Counted from the first letter of the stretch, positions 30,715 to 41,633 are shown. The stretch: DNA of 64,000 nucleotides from Nereocystis luetkeana (GCA_031213475.1 JARUPZ010000024.1:3651991-3715990), one strand, 5' to 3'. Notes: generated by a model from the letters alone, not told the origin. Numbers and translations: made by a program.

Positions 30715-31193
30715 ATGCACTACCTCGGCCATCGTGCGCTTGCCAACCGGTCGTAGAAACTTGATCGGAACTTTATCCCAACGCGTCGAGCTCCGCTCCT
30801 ACTATGTTCCTCCTCTTCGACCCTGGGTATCCCATCTTTCGTTATTTTGGCACCCATTTTGTTTTTTTTTAAGTCTTCTGGGACTTAAAAAAACGAGATG
30901 TGAAAACGGAGGTATCGGGATCTCTACTTCTAATTTCTACAATTTGACCAATAAAACTCACGTACTCTTGAGTTCTGTATTTCGTTTTTTCATTTCGTTT
31001 TTTTTTCGTTTATTTTGCCCTCGAAAAGACCAGCCCAGAGGACTTGAAAAAAACGAAACGGGTGCCAAATAAACGAAATATGGGATACCCAGGGTCGAAG
31101 AGGAACATAGGAGGAGCTCGACGCGTTGGGATAAAGTTCCGATAAAGTTTCTACGACCGGTTGGCAAGCGCACGATGGCCGAGGTAGTGCATG
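30715..31193. repeat. Long near-perfect inverted repeat (hairpin)
   Basis: The left arm, about 30715-30886, and right arm, about 31028-31193, are reverse complements with few mismatches (for example TGCCAACCGGTCGTAGAAAC on the left, GTTTCTACGACCGGTTGGCA on the right). The arms are about 170 bp and the spacer about 140 bp. A transcript of this region would fold into a long double-stranded hairpin. Both inner edges hold AAAACGA/TCGTTTT-rich sequence. Confidence 0.9.
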
Positions 31194-31671
31194 TGGCTGC
31201 CACGCGGCTCGTCTGCTCGCGGCGCGAGCACAGATGGGTAGGGAATCACCATGGGGTGCCCTCGTAAGAAACCGGGGGATCAGGAAGTGGCTGTGGCGGT
31301 ATATTTTTCGATATGAGTCCCACACAACATTCAAACGTCTGCCATCGAACTGCGATGGCCGATACACAAGTTCTAGAGCACTCCGTGGGGAGCGGGTTGG
31401 ACCACGAGAACCGCCTGCTGTGGAGGGTGCCTTACGTATGCGAGTTGTGTCTATCCACCGTCGCTGTCGAGCGCTATCGCCGGGAACCACGTGCTGTGGC
31501 GGTTGAGTCATTCCGAGAAATTGCACCGCGTAAAAATTCGACTCGGCTTCTTATTTTTGTTTCGTTTTTTTTTCGTTTTTGTTTGCCCTCGTTAGGACTC
31601 AACCTGATGTTTTTTGCGAAAAACGAAAGTCTGTTCGTTTTATTTCGTTTTTTTTTCGTTTATTTTGCCCA

Positions 31672-31953
31672 GTGTGTGTGTGTGTGTGTTCTTCACATTA
31701 AACCGTTCTTTCTACCCGTCGACATCCAGCACAACCAGTGTCCGTGCCGATTCTTCCATCCTAGAAGAGATACAAGTTCTGTGGTCACAAAGCTACGCCA
31801 CAGAGATACTACGTTGCCACGTGTGCAGTGTGAACTGCAGTGGGCAATGCAAAGCCATGTCATCATACTAGATACGACAGGCACGACATACGCAATCTAT
31901 GAAATAGTGAAACGAAAAGAAACAATCAAAGAGAAAACAAAAACAAGGTAGAC
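31672..31953 (+). repeat. Repeat family S, copy B (uninterrupted)
   Basis: The cleanest copy: (GT)n, TTCTTCACATTAAACCG, through CCACAGAGATACTACG, to AAACAAAAACAAGGTAGACAA. It serves as the empty site for the SINE in copy A. Confidence 0.8.
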
Positions 31954-32545
31954 AAGTCTTCGATAAGACCGGCCGTGTCGTTGTGTTCTCGTACCCGGTA
32001 CGCTGACACTTCACCTGCTTGACACTTGAATTTGCGATTCAGTTTTATTTTTGGTCTTCCTCTGTCTCATCACAGTCTGTGACCACATAATCAGTCAGTA
32101 TTTCCCTAGGATCAGGACGGATAGGGAATCAGGACGGACACTGACTGGGTGCACTGGTGAAGCTGGGTAGAAAGGGCCAACAACAACAACAACAGCATTG
32201 TTGCGCATACGTGGCTGACTTCTGCCGCTGCTGCTGCTCTACAGCAGTGCAGTCTACAGGTAGGTACGTGTCCTCTGAGAGGCGTCAGCCAAATGCCTGG
32301 GCTCTTAGTCTCTAGGCCCGAGCCCACGCCCGCCGACTGTAGTTAGGCCACTGCGAGATGCACCGACAGTGCGCCGGGCTCGCAGTAACGTCCCTATAAA
32401 GCTGTCACCCAAGTGGGTCATCGGATTATCGAATCGATTTTTTTCCTGCTGCAGTAAATCCTTGTCAGATACTCGTATGGAGCACAAAATGAATGCCAAA
32501 CAAACCCCTTGTACCACTTGCGGACTTATACGTACCTGTCAGAGT
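31954..32545. other. Intergenic sequence with CAA and CAG microsatellite stubs
   Basis: Contains (CAA)4 at about 32179 and short GCTGCTGCTG runs. There is no recognisable gene, although frames of 60-130 codons exist on both strands. Confidence 0.4.
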
Positions 32546-32548
32546 AAT

Positions 32549-32717
32549 GTGTGTGTGTGTTCTTTCTACCCGTCGACATCCAGCACAACCAGTGTCCGTG
32601 CCGATTCTTCAATCCTAGAAGAGATACAAGTTCTGTGGTCACAAAGCTACGCCACAGAGATACTACGTTGCCACGTGTGCAGTGTGAACTGCAGTGGGCA
32701 ATGCAAAGCCATGTCAT
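32549..32717 (+). repeat. Repeat family S, copy C (truncated)
   Basis: From the (GT)n run to AAAGCCATGTCATC, nearly identical to copy B. The 3' A-rich part is missing. Confidence 0.8.
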
Positions 32718-32743
32718 CTGTAATGCGGACGATCCGATACGGG

Positions 32744-33138
32744 TTGTTGTTGTTGTTGTTCTCACATTAACTCTGACGAAGGAGTTGTGGTCACACAAAG
32801 GTGCTGGAGCCCTAGGAAGATCCGAAAAACCACAAAAATCGAAATTCCGCTGCCTAAAAATCCCCGGGACGAAGAAAGCGCACACAAGATAAAACCAATA
32901 TTGTGAAAAACTGAACTAACATGGCCGCGGGTAAATCCTCTCAACTATAACATAGAGTATCCCCGTTCCCACCACTAACCAAGTAGTGGTTGCTGACTAC
33001 AGCGGCTTCTGTCTGGAGTGCTGCCCGCACCGTACAAAACGCACGGCAGTCGTGAACACGAAAGAAGAAGACACCTATACCTGCTACCTGGAGTGCTGTC
33101 ATAGCGAAGACTCGCGGATAATATAATTGCACTCACAG
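32744..33138 (-). mobile_element. Repeat family P, copy 1 (CAA-tailed, minus strand)
   Basis: Its left edge, TTGTTGTTGTTCTCACATTA ACTC, is the complement of a GAGTTAATGTGAGAACAACAA tail, the same tail that ends family Q. It continues with GACGAAGGAG, GTGCTGGAGCCCTAGGAAGA and CATGGCCGCGGGTAAATCCT to about 33130. Other copies: 35487-35880, 41147-42120, and a fragment at 34491-34571. Confidence 0.7.
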
Positions 33139-33292
33139 AGGACCTTTAACAATCTGGGAGAAGGGATCTTTAGGTTAGTAGGCTGTTCAGGTGCTTTGGT
33201 TCCTGTCGGGATCAAGGTACTGGCCCAACGCTACTCATTTTTCAAGTAAAAAACATCCCTGAAATCCCTTCTCCCCGATTCCTAAACCTACT
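33139..33292. mobile_element. Mutator-like MITE, short copy without telomeric DNA
   Basis: 154 bp, reverse orientation relative to 12817-13138. It has the same ends (AGGACCTTTAACAATCTGGG and GATTCCTAAACCTACT). The internal junction GGCCAGTACC / AACGCTACTC marks where the longer copy has about 168 extra bases. No 9-bp duplication is visible here. Confidence 0.7.
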
Positions 33293-33362
33293 GTACTTGG
33301 AGAGTGGAAGAGGGGGAGGAGGGAGGGAGGAATCATTTTATTTATTTTTTTGATACCCTGGT

Positions 33363-33704
33363 ATTTTTTTTGCTCATCGCATTTATTATCTTCGCCCATC
33401 TTCTTCTCTCTCTGCGTCCAACTCGTAACTAAGATCCGGGGTCACATAGCAGGCTCTTCTACCCCCTTCCCGCTACGGTACGTGCCTTCATTTTTATCGC
33501 GAGAAGATTTCAGCATTTTCTTCCCTCGTCGATTCGCATCGAATTGTGCCTACCCACGCTGCAAGGCGTTCTCAACAATTGATTTTTTTTTTATTTTTTT
33601 TTTTGCAAATATAGTCAAATGTCCGACCGACCTGGGGCTCGAACCCAGGACTCGAACACAAGTAGAATTCGAGGTTTACCACTTGAACCACCGGGCGACC
33701 GGCT
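33363..33704 (-). mobile_element. SINE family 1, copy e (minus strand)
   Basis: On the minus strand it runs from the head (CGCCCGGTGGTTCAAGTGG, 33702 leftwards) through the T-arm CTGGG-TTCGAGC-CCCAG, an A-rich linker and the body, to the poly(A) tail at about 33363. The head A-box region is complete. No target duplication was settled. Confidence 0.8.
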
Positions 33705-33713
33705 ACATTTGCA

Positions 33714-33906
33714 TTGGGTGTGTGTGTGTTCTTCACATTAAACCGTTCTTTCTACCCGTCGACATCCAGCACAACCAGTGTCCGTGCCGATTGTTCAATC
33801 CTAGAAGAGATACAAGTTCTGTGGTCACAAAGCTACGCCACAGAGATACTACGTTGCCACGTGTGCAGTGTGAACTGCAGTGGGCAAAGCAAAGCCATGT
33901 CATCAT
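33714..33906 (+). repeat. Repeat family S, copy D (truncated)
   Basis: GT-run through AAAGCCATGTCATCATA, directly joined to the start of the CAA-tailed repeat at 33907. Confidence 0.8.
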
Positions 33907-34490
33907 AGAAAGGGGGACGAGGGGGAATGGCGGGGGGGGGGAGGGGAGGCGGTCTGCCCAACAGACTGAAGCCTGGTTATGGCCATCATCGTCATGATGC
34001 ACTCCTTTCTTTGGGACCCAAGTAATTAGCATGGTGCCATCTGGGCAACTTTGCGTGTCTGTATGCTCCAGTGCCTGGCTTTGGTATTTTCTTTCCCCCC
34101 CGCCCGTGATTATCGCTTTTTTGTCCCTTCTTTGTTTTCATTTTTCTTTCATTCCCGTTTGTACCTCTTTGTGTCTTTGTTAGTATGGTCCGTTTTGCCT
34201 TGCCTTTTTTTCGCGTTTTGCTATCTGCGTCTGTTTTAGTTTTGTTTTTGTTTTTGTTTTGCTTAGCTTCATCTTCTTTTTTTAGGTTTTTGTCTGCTAT
34301 TAATAGTCTCCTTTTTGCTTCCCTGGTGTCCGCAGTGGTGGAGTGCGTATGCCTGTTTTTTTTTATTTATTTATTTTTTGCCTCTGTTTTTACTTGAGGT
34401 ATTTCTTCCACTCCAGAGTTATTGGAGCCTGTCCTGCGACCACGGACTGCATTGAATTGTGAGTTAATGTGAGAACAACAACAACAACAA
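33907..34490 (+). mobile_element. CAA-tailed repeat (family Q), near-complete uninterrupted copy
   Basis: G-rich start, GGAGGCGGTCTGCCCAACAG, then GCATGGTGCCATCTGGGCAA, a pyrimidine-rich middle, TCCTGCGACCACGGACTGCA and (AAC)5. About 580 bp and no coding potential. It provides the empty site for the Harbinger-like MITE at 23293. It is followed at once by a family P fragment in plus orientation (34491-34571) and a family S fragment (34575-34647). Confidence 0.75.
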
Positions 34491-34649
34491 CCTAGGGCTC
34501 CAGCACCTTTGTGTGACCACGGTCTCCTTCGTCAGAGATTTAATGTGAGAACAACAACAACAACAACAACTATAAACGACAGGCACGACATACGCAATTT
34601 ATGAAATAGTGAAACGAAAAGAAACAATCAAAGAGAAAACAAAAACAGT

Positions 34650-35486
34650 ACACGGGTACAACAACCCGTGTTGATCCAATTGGTCAACTTCTCTCGTACA
34701 TAAAAAACACCTTCCAGGAATTTTCTTTTACCTTGATAATACTCCGCTGTAAGAAGCTGACGTATTTCATAATTTTATGAAACCTTTCACCTGTAACATC
34801 TCGTCGAGATCTACGCCAGGAACAGTATTTTATATTTTATAGCATAAACTTGGGGAGTATCCACAAAAAAATACGCTTGGCGAAAACTTGCCAATCCTAA
34901 TTTTCAAAAACCTGTTAGTTCGGCAAAAGTTTTGTGCCAAATACATGTGGTTAACCACATACCTGGTACTTATTATCCCAAGAAGACAACCCACGACGCC
35001 CACTTTGTACTTTACTACTGGTACACGTCTTCACGTTTCTTGGCCAGGAAAACGAACACCAGATTGGGCGCTCCAAAGGGCCACACCGACGCATCATATT
35101 ACATATCTGCCTGATTCCAAGTTCCACAGACTGGAAACCTGGAACTACCAAGTTTAGGTGAGTCATTCTCCAAAGTTTGTGCGCAACACACCAATTAGTT
35201 ACTCGTACCGGGTACTAGCTGGTACCTGGTACCTGGTACTGGTACATATTATTGTAGGTTGCGAAAGACAACAAACCCCAAACCCCGACTTCTCCGTTGC
35301 TCCTTGCTGCTGCCAGTCGTTCTACAGCATCTGCAACCTATACGCGTACAGCAGTACAACAGCATTATGTACCATATCAGGTACTGGTAGGTAATACTGT
35401 ATGAGTCCACGTTCAGATCACATGCCTCTTTCTTGGGCACCGAACCAGCAAACCCCTTGTTTTTTCTATTTTTTGCTTTTATATTG
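34650..35486. other. Intergenic DNA with GGTACC/TACCAGG words
   Basis: No gene is supported. A cluster of GGTACCTGGTACC-type words lies at 35217-35247; this partly palindromic word recurs across the window (for example 25195, 37950, 40512). Confidence 0.4.
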
Positions 35487-35880
35487 TTGTTGTTGTTGTT
35501 CTCACATTAACTCTCTGACGAAGGAGTCAGTTGGTCACACAAAGGTGCTGGAGCCCTAGGAAGATCCGAAAAACAAAAAAAAACGAAAATTCGGCTGCCT
35601 CAAAATACACGAGACGGAAAAAGCGCACACAAGATAAAACCAATGTGCAAAACTGAACTAACATGGGCGCGGGTATATCCTCTCAACTATAATATAGAAG
35701 AGTACCCCCGTTCCCACCACTAACCAACTCGTGGCTGCTGACTACAGCGGATGCTGTCTGAAGTGCTGCCTGCACCGTATGAAACGCACGGTAGTCGTGA
35801 AAACGAAAGAGAAACACACCTGCCTGCTATCTGGGGTGCTGTCAGAGTGAAGACTCGCGGATATGCAGTCAAAAAAGGTG
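35487..35880 (-). mobile_element. Repeat family P, copy 2 (minus strand)
   Basis: Co-linear with 32744-33138 from the TTGTTGTTGTTG edge through GTGCTGGAGCCCTAGGAAGA and ACATGGGCGCGGGTATATCC to GAAGACTCGCGGATA. It reads straight through the two places where the copy at 41147 carries SINEs. Confidence 0.75.
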
Positions 35881-36121
35881 CAATCGAACCTTACTACCAC
35901 ACGAATATCAACGATCGCCATAATCTCTTCCTGGACTGTCTGACACAAAAAAGTGCAGCACAGTTATGATACCACGTCCCTGATAATTGCGTAGGTTATT
36001 CCCCATGAAGGGTATACAACTCGTTAAACTACAAAGACCAGCAGTGACGACGTTTATAACAAGTACCGGTAGATACTATTCTGCCTCGTGAAAAACAATA
36101 CCAGGAAAAAACAAACTATGA

Positions 36122-36735
36122 CTGCTTCTCTCGTGATGATAGTGTGCGCGCAAATCATGGGTCTCCATGCACCGTCTTCCTGCCGCTCTTCATGGCCGCC
36201 TCATCGCCTTGGCCCAATCCACCCGCTCCTTTGCGCGTGCACTCGTTGCCATTCCCTTCCAGTCGTTTCCCTTCCTCCGTCATCCTGAAAAACAAAATGC
36301 TCCTCGCACTTGCGGTTCTGATCTGGAAAATAAAAATTCTCGCGCAGGGGGAGGTCAATCCGTCTCTTCCCCGCACGTCGACGCTCAGTCTCCCTCCTCC
36401 CTCGTCGTCGAATCCAGCCTCCTACCGGCGCAATAGACTGTGCCGTAGTGTGGCCTGTGGTGGCGCCTGCCTCCGCGCACGGACACCCCGATTGAGCATT
36501 GCTGCTCTGCCGCAGCTGCCTAAAAAGACGCGCGAATCGTAGGTGTCCGTGCCTGACGCACCACGTACGACCCAACTCTACTGCCGCCTGAGCCTCGCGG
36601 CCACAGGCAGCAGCGAGAAGGTATCACTCCTTGAGGGTGAGTCCGGCCTTACACCCGCCAGAAAGACCTACCCCACTCGCTATTAGCCGGATAGGGCATG
36701 CCTCGCAGCATTCCTTGCCGAGGCAGCGAGGGGAA
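36122..36735. repeat. Dispersed repeat of about 615 bp, copy 1
   Basis: Pairs with 42848-43465 in the same orientation. It shares phrases such as CGCTCCTTTGCGCGTGCACT, GACTGTGCCGTAGTGTGG, GCGCGAATCGTAGGTGTC and GGGTGAGTCCGGCCTTACAC, with many substitutions and indels. Short frames on both strands are not consistently kept between the copies, so coding is doubtful. Confidence 0.65.
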
Positions 36736-36769
36736 CGGAGTAACGTACCTGGTATTCGTTTTCTCTTTC

Positions 36770-37050
36770 GATTTGTCTTCTTCGTTTTATTTTTTCTCGT
36801 TGAATGTTTCCTTTCTTTTTTCTATTTCATAGAATGTGTATGTCGTACCTGTCATATATATAGTATGAAGACATGGCATTGCATTGCCCACTGCGGTGCT
36901 TACAGCATACGAGGCAACGTAGTATCTCTGTGGCGTAGCTTTGTGACCACAGAACTTGTATCTCTACTAGGATTGACGAATCGGCACGGACACTGATTGT
37001 GCTGGATGTCGACGGGTAGAAAGAACTGTCTAGTGTGGAGAACACGCACA
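36770..37050 (-). repeat. Repeat family S, copy E (minus strand)
   Basis: The complement of family S from the A-rich 3' end (at 36770) to TTCTTTCTACCCGTCGACAT and the GTGTTC edge near 37050. About 85-90% similar by eye to copy B. Confidence 0.7.
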
Positions 37051-37455
37051 ACCTAATGCAACCCGGACTCGACGTGCGCTATTAATAGATACCCTAGTAG
37101 CCTCAGCTTTATTCAAGCTTGGAATGCGCCGCCGCAGGCATTATATCACCACTGGCGGGTTGCTCCGTGGCCCACCCAGCGTGCATACCACTGCACGTTA
37201 GGCAGTCTTCATATATATTTCGGGTGCGAGGTGTTCCTCAAGAACAAAGTAAAAACGGACGCGGCACCACGGCCCACAATTTCCCACGTGTTGCGTCGTG
37301 ATAAACAATTTTGTTACACTAAACACAGGGTAATACCTGCAAAGGTTTGATTGAGGTGGTGTTCAAGCTGAACGAGCCGAGTTCCCCACCCCTTGAATTA
37401 ATTCCCCCCGCAGTCTGCAGTATCGATTGGAATGTCACCTATCGCTGTAGTTATG
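37051..37455. other. Intergenic DNA, nothing recognised
   Basis: No repeat partner or gene was found by eye in this stretch. Confidence 0.4.
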
Positions 37456-38011
37456 TGTGTGTCTGTGTTCTTCACATGAATGATACCGTTCTTCTACCCA
37501 TCTACAACACAACCAAGGACCGTGCCAATTCTTCAATCCTACAGGCCGGCGTCCCCGGTGGCTTGGTAGGTGGTCCGCGTGCCTATCAATATCAATTTCG
37601 TGGGTTCAAGTCCCACCGAGTGCACGGTCGTGGCTGTGTCTTGCAAACAAAAAAATGTTTTTCGCGGAATGCGCGAGAGCTTGAGTTAGCTACACTCGAT
37701 GAAAATCGACCAGCAGTGGGAATGCTGAACCCTGTGCGCGACAAAAAATAAAGGCACGTGCCGGGGGGGGAAAGGGTGGACACCTGTGTCCTCGGCTTGT
37801 CCAGAAGCTCGTTGAAAATTAAACCTCCCACGAGTGAGGCTGGAAAATAAAAGTGACGTTGAAAAAAAAAAAAAAAAGCATGTGATGTGTTGTCACAAAA
37901 CTGCGCCTCAGAGATACCACGTACACCTACATCGTTCCCTACTTTTGATAGGTACCAGGTACCAGGTATGCAGCAGAGTAGGGACAACGCAATGCCATGT
38001 CGCCATATGCA
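37456..38011 (+). repeat. Repeat family S, diverged copy G, split by a SINE
   Basis: The left part, 37456-37541 (TTCTTCACATGAATGATACC ... TCAATCCTACA), and right part, 37880-38011 (GTTGTCACAAAACTGCGCCT, CAGAGATACCACGT ... AATGCCATGTCGCCAT), are family S with several changes. SINE family 2 lies between and SINE family 1 copy b abuts its right end. Confidence 0.6.
37542..37876 (+). mobile_element. SINE family 2, copy a
   Basis: A tRNA-like head with a good A box (TGGCTTGGTAGG) and B box (GGTTCAAGTCC). The T-arm is perfect: stem GTGGG/CCCAC around TTCAAGT. The body has GTGGGAATGCTGAACCCTGT and AAAGGCACGTGCCG, and the tail is a run of 15 or so A residues at 37861-37876. It is distinct from family 1 in head and most of the body, but AAGGCACGTRCCG is shared by both bodies. 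Confidence 0.75.
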
Positions 38012-38334
38012 GCCGGTCGCCCCGGTGGTTCAAGTGGTTAACCTCGAATTCTACTTGATTGAGTCCTGGGTTCGAGCCCTAGGAGGGTCGGACTTTGACT
38101 TTATTTGCAAAAAAAAAAAAGGGATTCAATTGTTGAGAGCGCCTTGCAGCGTGGGTAGGCACAATTCGATGCGAGTCGACGAGGGAAGAAAAGGCTGAAA
38201 TCTTCTCGCGATAAAAATGGAGGCACGTACCGTAGCGGGAAGGGGGGAGAAGAGCCTGCTATGTGACCCCGGATCTGAGTTACGAGTTGGAAGGAGAGAG
38301 AGAAGAAGATGTGCGAAGATGATGAATGGGATGG

Positions 38335-38362
<28 letters not shown>
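38012..38362 (+). mobile_element. SINE family 1, copy b
   Basis: Head GGTCGCCCCGGTGGTTCAAG, T-arm CTGGG-TTCGAGC-CCTAG (one mismatch), linker of 12 A, body, and a final A run of about 29. It is flanked by ATGCA (38007-38011 and 38363-38367). Confidence 0.85.
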
Positions 38363-38365
<3 letters not shown>

Positions 38366-38483
38366 CATGGATGTACAGCAGCAGCAGTACGCGCAGAGTG
38401 TTTGCTCTTCGCACACTCTTCTAAATATCGGTGCAAACAGTATTTTCAAAAATGTGTTGATAGTAGTATTGCTAACGCATGTA

Positions 38484-38588
38484 TTACGGGGGGCCATAGT
38501 TAACAGGACCAAATATTGTTCGTAAAAATGGTTAAAAATATAGGTTTTTATGTATACGATAGGTCCTGTTAACTAGGGTCCCCCGTAA
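38484..38588. mobile_element. Mariner-like MITE, copy 3
   Basis: 105 bp, TTACGGGGGGCCATAGTTAA at the left and TTAACTAGGGTCCCCCGTAA at the right, flanked by TA (38482-38483, 38589-38590). The centre is AT-rich. Confidence 0.85.
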
Positions 38589-38590
38589 TA

Positions 38591-39338
38591 GTAGCCTGCA
38601 CGAACATATGAAGAGAGGGGCATACACTTCTGTATGATATCCGTGACCGTGTGGCCATACAGAAGCAGTCCGAGTCCGACCGAAACACAAAAGCCCACAA
38701 GCTTGCCAACTTGTTCGTGTCGTGAGGTGTTACGGAATACCTGGTACGATCTGCTTCAAGATGAAGGACCCGAAAATCCTTGCCACGGCTGCCGATTGCT
38801 ATTCCAGTTGAATAAACTGTCAGCATATGGACGTGGACATCCATATCTATTGTGATGTGCAGTCACTTCACGCGACCTTACTAAGAGTATCATATGATAG
38901 GAGCTTTAGATGCGGAGAAATACGATATGTGGCGAAACTTGAGTTTGTTCTTTCTTCCAGACGCACCACTGTTGTATTCGACTTATCTCTATCATACTGA
39001 TCGTAACGCAGGGTACCTAGTCTACCACAATACCTCGTAGGTAGCAGGTAACGTTCCATGAGTGCGCTACATAGAACGTTGCTGGGACATTGCTAGGAAC
39101 GGTTCACGGAACCTTGACGGGCTGCTGTAAAATAAACCTGCCCGTAGCATGGGCATTGTCTCGTGATCAGGTGATGGCAGCGCCCACCTCGATCATTCCT
39201 CTTCCATCTCTCTTCTTCCTTTCCTTTCCAGCTCCTCTCTTCTTCCTTTCCATCTCCTCTTCCATTCCTTTCCTTTCCTCTCTTCTTCTCCTTTCCTCTT
39301 CTCCTCTTGATCAATGTTTGGCCAATGTCGCCCCTGTG
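38591..39338. other. Intergenic DNA with a pyrimidine-rich microsatellite
   Basis: A TCTTCCTTTCC-type CT-rich run lies at about 39195-39310. No gene is supported. Confidence 0.45.
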
Positions 39339-41063
39339 TAGGCCTAATCTTCTAAGACGAGCGAAGCGAGCCGTAAGTCGGACTGGGAAATCGAGCGTAG
39401 CGAGGGGCAGACCGAAAAATTTTCGACTAAGTCGCGCGAATTTCAATCGTCTTAATCCATATTTTGCGTCTTAGCGCGTCTTAGCGCGTCTTAGACTCGT
39501 CTTAGCGCGCCTTAGACACGTCTTGGCACGTCTTATATTCGTCTTGGCACGTCTTAGGTTCGTCTTGGCACGTCTTGGGTTCGCACGTCTAAGCTCTTGG
39601 CAGTACTAAAGCAAGAATTATGTCGAAAACTAAGAGTTAGCTACTTCAACGAGGCACGGGTACAGCAATATAGCACAGCAACCACACAACAACGTAGAGC
39701 GCCAGGAAATACGGCAATAATCCAAGTATCATCAAGCTACCGGTACCTGATAAGTGCGATTATTACGTATATTGATGGACGAAACAGTATTATTACGTAT
39801 CAGGTACCTGGTACTCCTACGTATTAATAGTAGGTCCTTGTTTGTTGGCATTTGACGTCACGCACAGCAGTACATAATTGAATACTAGGTATCTATATAG
39901 ATGTGGATTTGTTTGTACATTCATTCGTACATACGTGCCCATATTCGAAGTGCAAGCTCCGAAATCGCATTGCGAATAGAAGGCACCAGGTACCTGGTTT
40001 CATTGCGTCGTTTGTTTTCTCACAACGACGAATATCATGCCGTCAGCAGCCGTGGATACAAACACACTCAGACATAGTTTTTCACGTATTAATAGTGTTG
40101 TTAGTAGTATTATTAATATTGATAACAACCTACGAAGCCACCAACTTAAAACAGAAAGTCTTCAGAGAAAACAGCAGTATTTGTCCTAAAAGATGTCGTT
40201 CAAAGAACGACACGTGGCTACCGGTGGTAGTGATGCATCCGCGGTGTAAGCATACCAACAGATTTTGCGCAAACCACTACCAATATTATAGCACTAATAA
40301 CTGCCCTGCCCACCGAACACAGAAAGAGAGCAGTTAGTTGTTGTCCTATTATGTTGGGCGTCCCAAATAAGGCATTATGTCACCTATATAGTATTATACT
40401 GATGTACCACGGTATATAGCAATACTCGCCAAAATACAGAGAACACGAACAGCAGGAGAGTAGTCGCCGTAAAGTATACCATCAGGATGCAATTCTGTTT
40501 TTGCAATACCAAGTACCTGGTACCATTATATATTACGACGTTAGCAACCAACACAATTTGGAACAAAAAACAGAGGTATAGGTAGCAGTATTCCTCAGGT
40601 AGAATGTCGAAATAAATTGGAGAGGACCTTCCCCCAACCCAACTGCCAAGTAGGGAGAGAGGATACAGATCATGTTTTTTTTTTCATTGTAAAAAAAATA
40701 AGAATGCCATCCTCGAAAATACGGAGAACCGGGTTCGATGTCCCCGGTGCCAGGGAAGAGCGCATGGAGGCCCGAAAAAAGAAGGTTCGAAAGAAGCAAG
40801 CTGAAGCAGTCGATTCATCTGCCGTCCTCGCTGTGTTTCCACCTATTTCCACAGCTCGCTGTGGTCGTGTCGACCCGCTAAGACGCCTCGACCGGCGCCT
40901 GGTCCATTCTAAGACGAATCTAAGACGTGCTGAGACGAATCTAAACGTGCCAAGACGAATGTAAGACGTGCCAAGACGCGATATTATATAGCGAGTAAGA
41001 CGGGCCTCTCTCTGAGAAACGGATTAAGACGTATTTCAAGACACGTCTTAGAAGATTGGACTA
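39339..41063. mobile_element. hAT-like non-autonomous transposon, copy 2
   Basis: 1725 bp, co-linear with 24457-26554. Ends TAGGCCTAATCTTCTAAGAC and, reverse complement, TAGTCCAATCTTCTAAGACG. Subterminal CGTCTTAG arrays sit at about 39465-39590 and the complements at 40880-40985. It lacks the CAA-tailed insert and about 150 bp present in copy 1 (25480-25600). No exact 8-bp duplication flanks it; its right flank (41062-41136) is itself a repeat also found at 30556-30632, so one end may have been rearranged. Confidence 0.75.
40704..40964 (+). CDS. Small conserved open frame in the hAT-like element (copy 2), function unknown
   Basis: The counterpart of 26194-26454: MPSSKIRRTGFDVPGAREER, then MEARKKKVRKKQAEAVDSSA. 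It differs from copy 1 by two amino-acid changes in the N-terminal two thirds. It ends in translated subterminal repeats. See copy 1 for the alternatives. Confidence 0.3.
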   Translation: MPSSKIRRTGFDVPGAREERMEARKKKVRKKQAEAVDSSAVLAVFPPISTARCGRVDPLRRLDRRLVHSKTNLRRAETNLNVPRRM

Positions 41064-41288
41064 TGCCCAGCCCCTTGGCGTCAGCCAATACGAAACGAGC
41101 AGAGCAGGTTCGTCTTCCAACCACGCCACACGGCTATATATACCTGGTACTGACGAAGGAGTCCGTGGTCACACAAAGTCGCTGGAGCCATATTAATAGG
41201 AAGATCCAAAGAATCACAAAAAATCGAAATTCGGCTGCCTGAAAAAATACACGAGACGAAGAAAGCGCACACGAGATAAAACCAATGT

Positions 41289-41633
41289 TGCCCCTGTGGT
41301 TCAAGTTGTCAACCTCGAATTCTACATGTGTTTGAGTCCTGGGTTCGAGCCCCAGGTGGGTCGGACATTTGACTTCATTTGCAAAAATAAAAATAAAAAA
41401 GGATTCAATTGTTGAGAGCGCTTCGCAGCGTGGGTAGGCACAATTCGATGCGAGTCGACGTAGGAAGAAAAGGCTGAAATCTTCTCGCGATAAAAATAAA
41501 GGCACGTACCGTAGCGAAGGGGGTAGAAGAGCCTGATATGTGACCCCGGATCTGAGTTACGAGTTGGAAGGAGAGAGAGGTAGAAGGAGATGTGCGAAGA
41601 TAATAAATATATGAGCAAAAAAAAAAAAAGTGC
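41289..41633 (+). mobile_element. SINE family 1, copy c
   Basis: Full length, with a perfect 10-bp target duplication AAACCAATGT (41279-41288, 41634-41643). The T-arm CTGGG-TTCGAGC-CCCAG is intact, while the A box is slightly altered (CTGTGGTTCAAGTTG). The A-rich linker is AAAAATAAAAATAAAAAA, and the 3' end is poly(A) plus GTGC. Confidence 0.9.
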
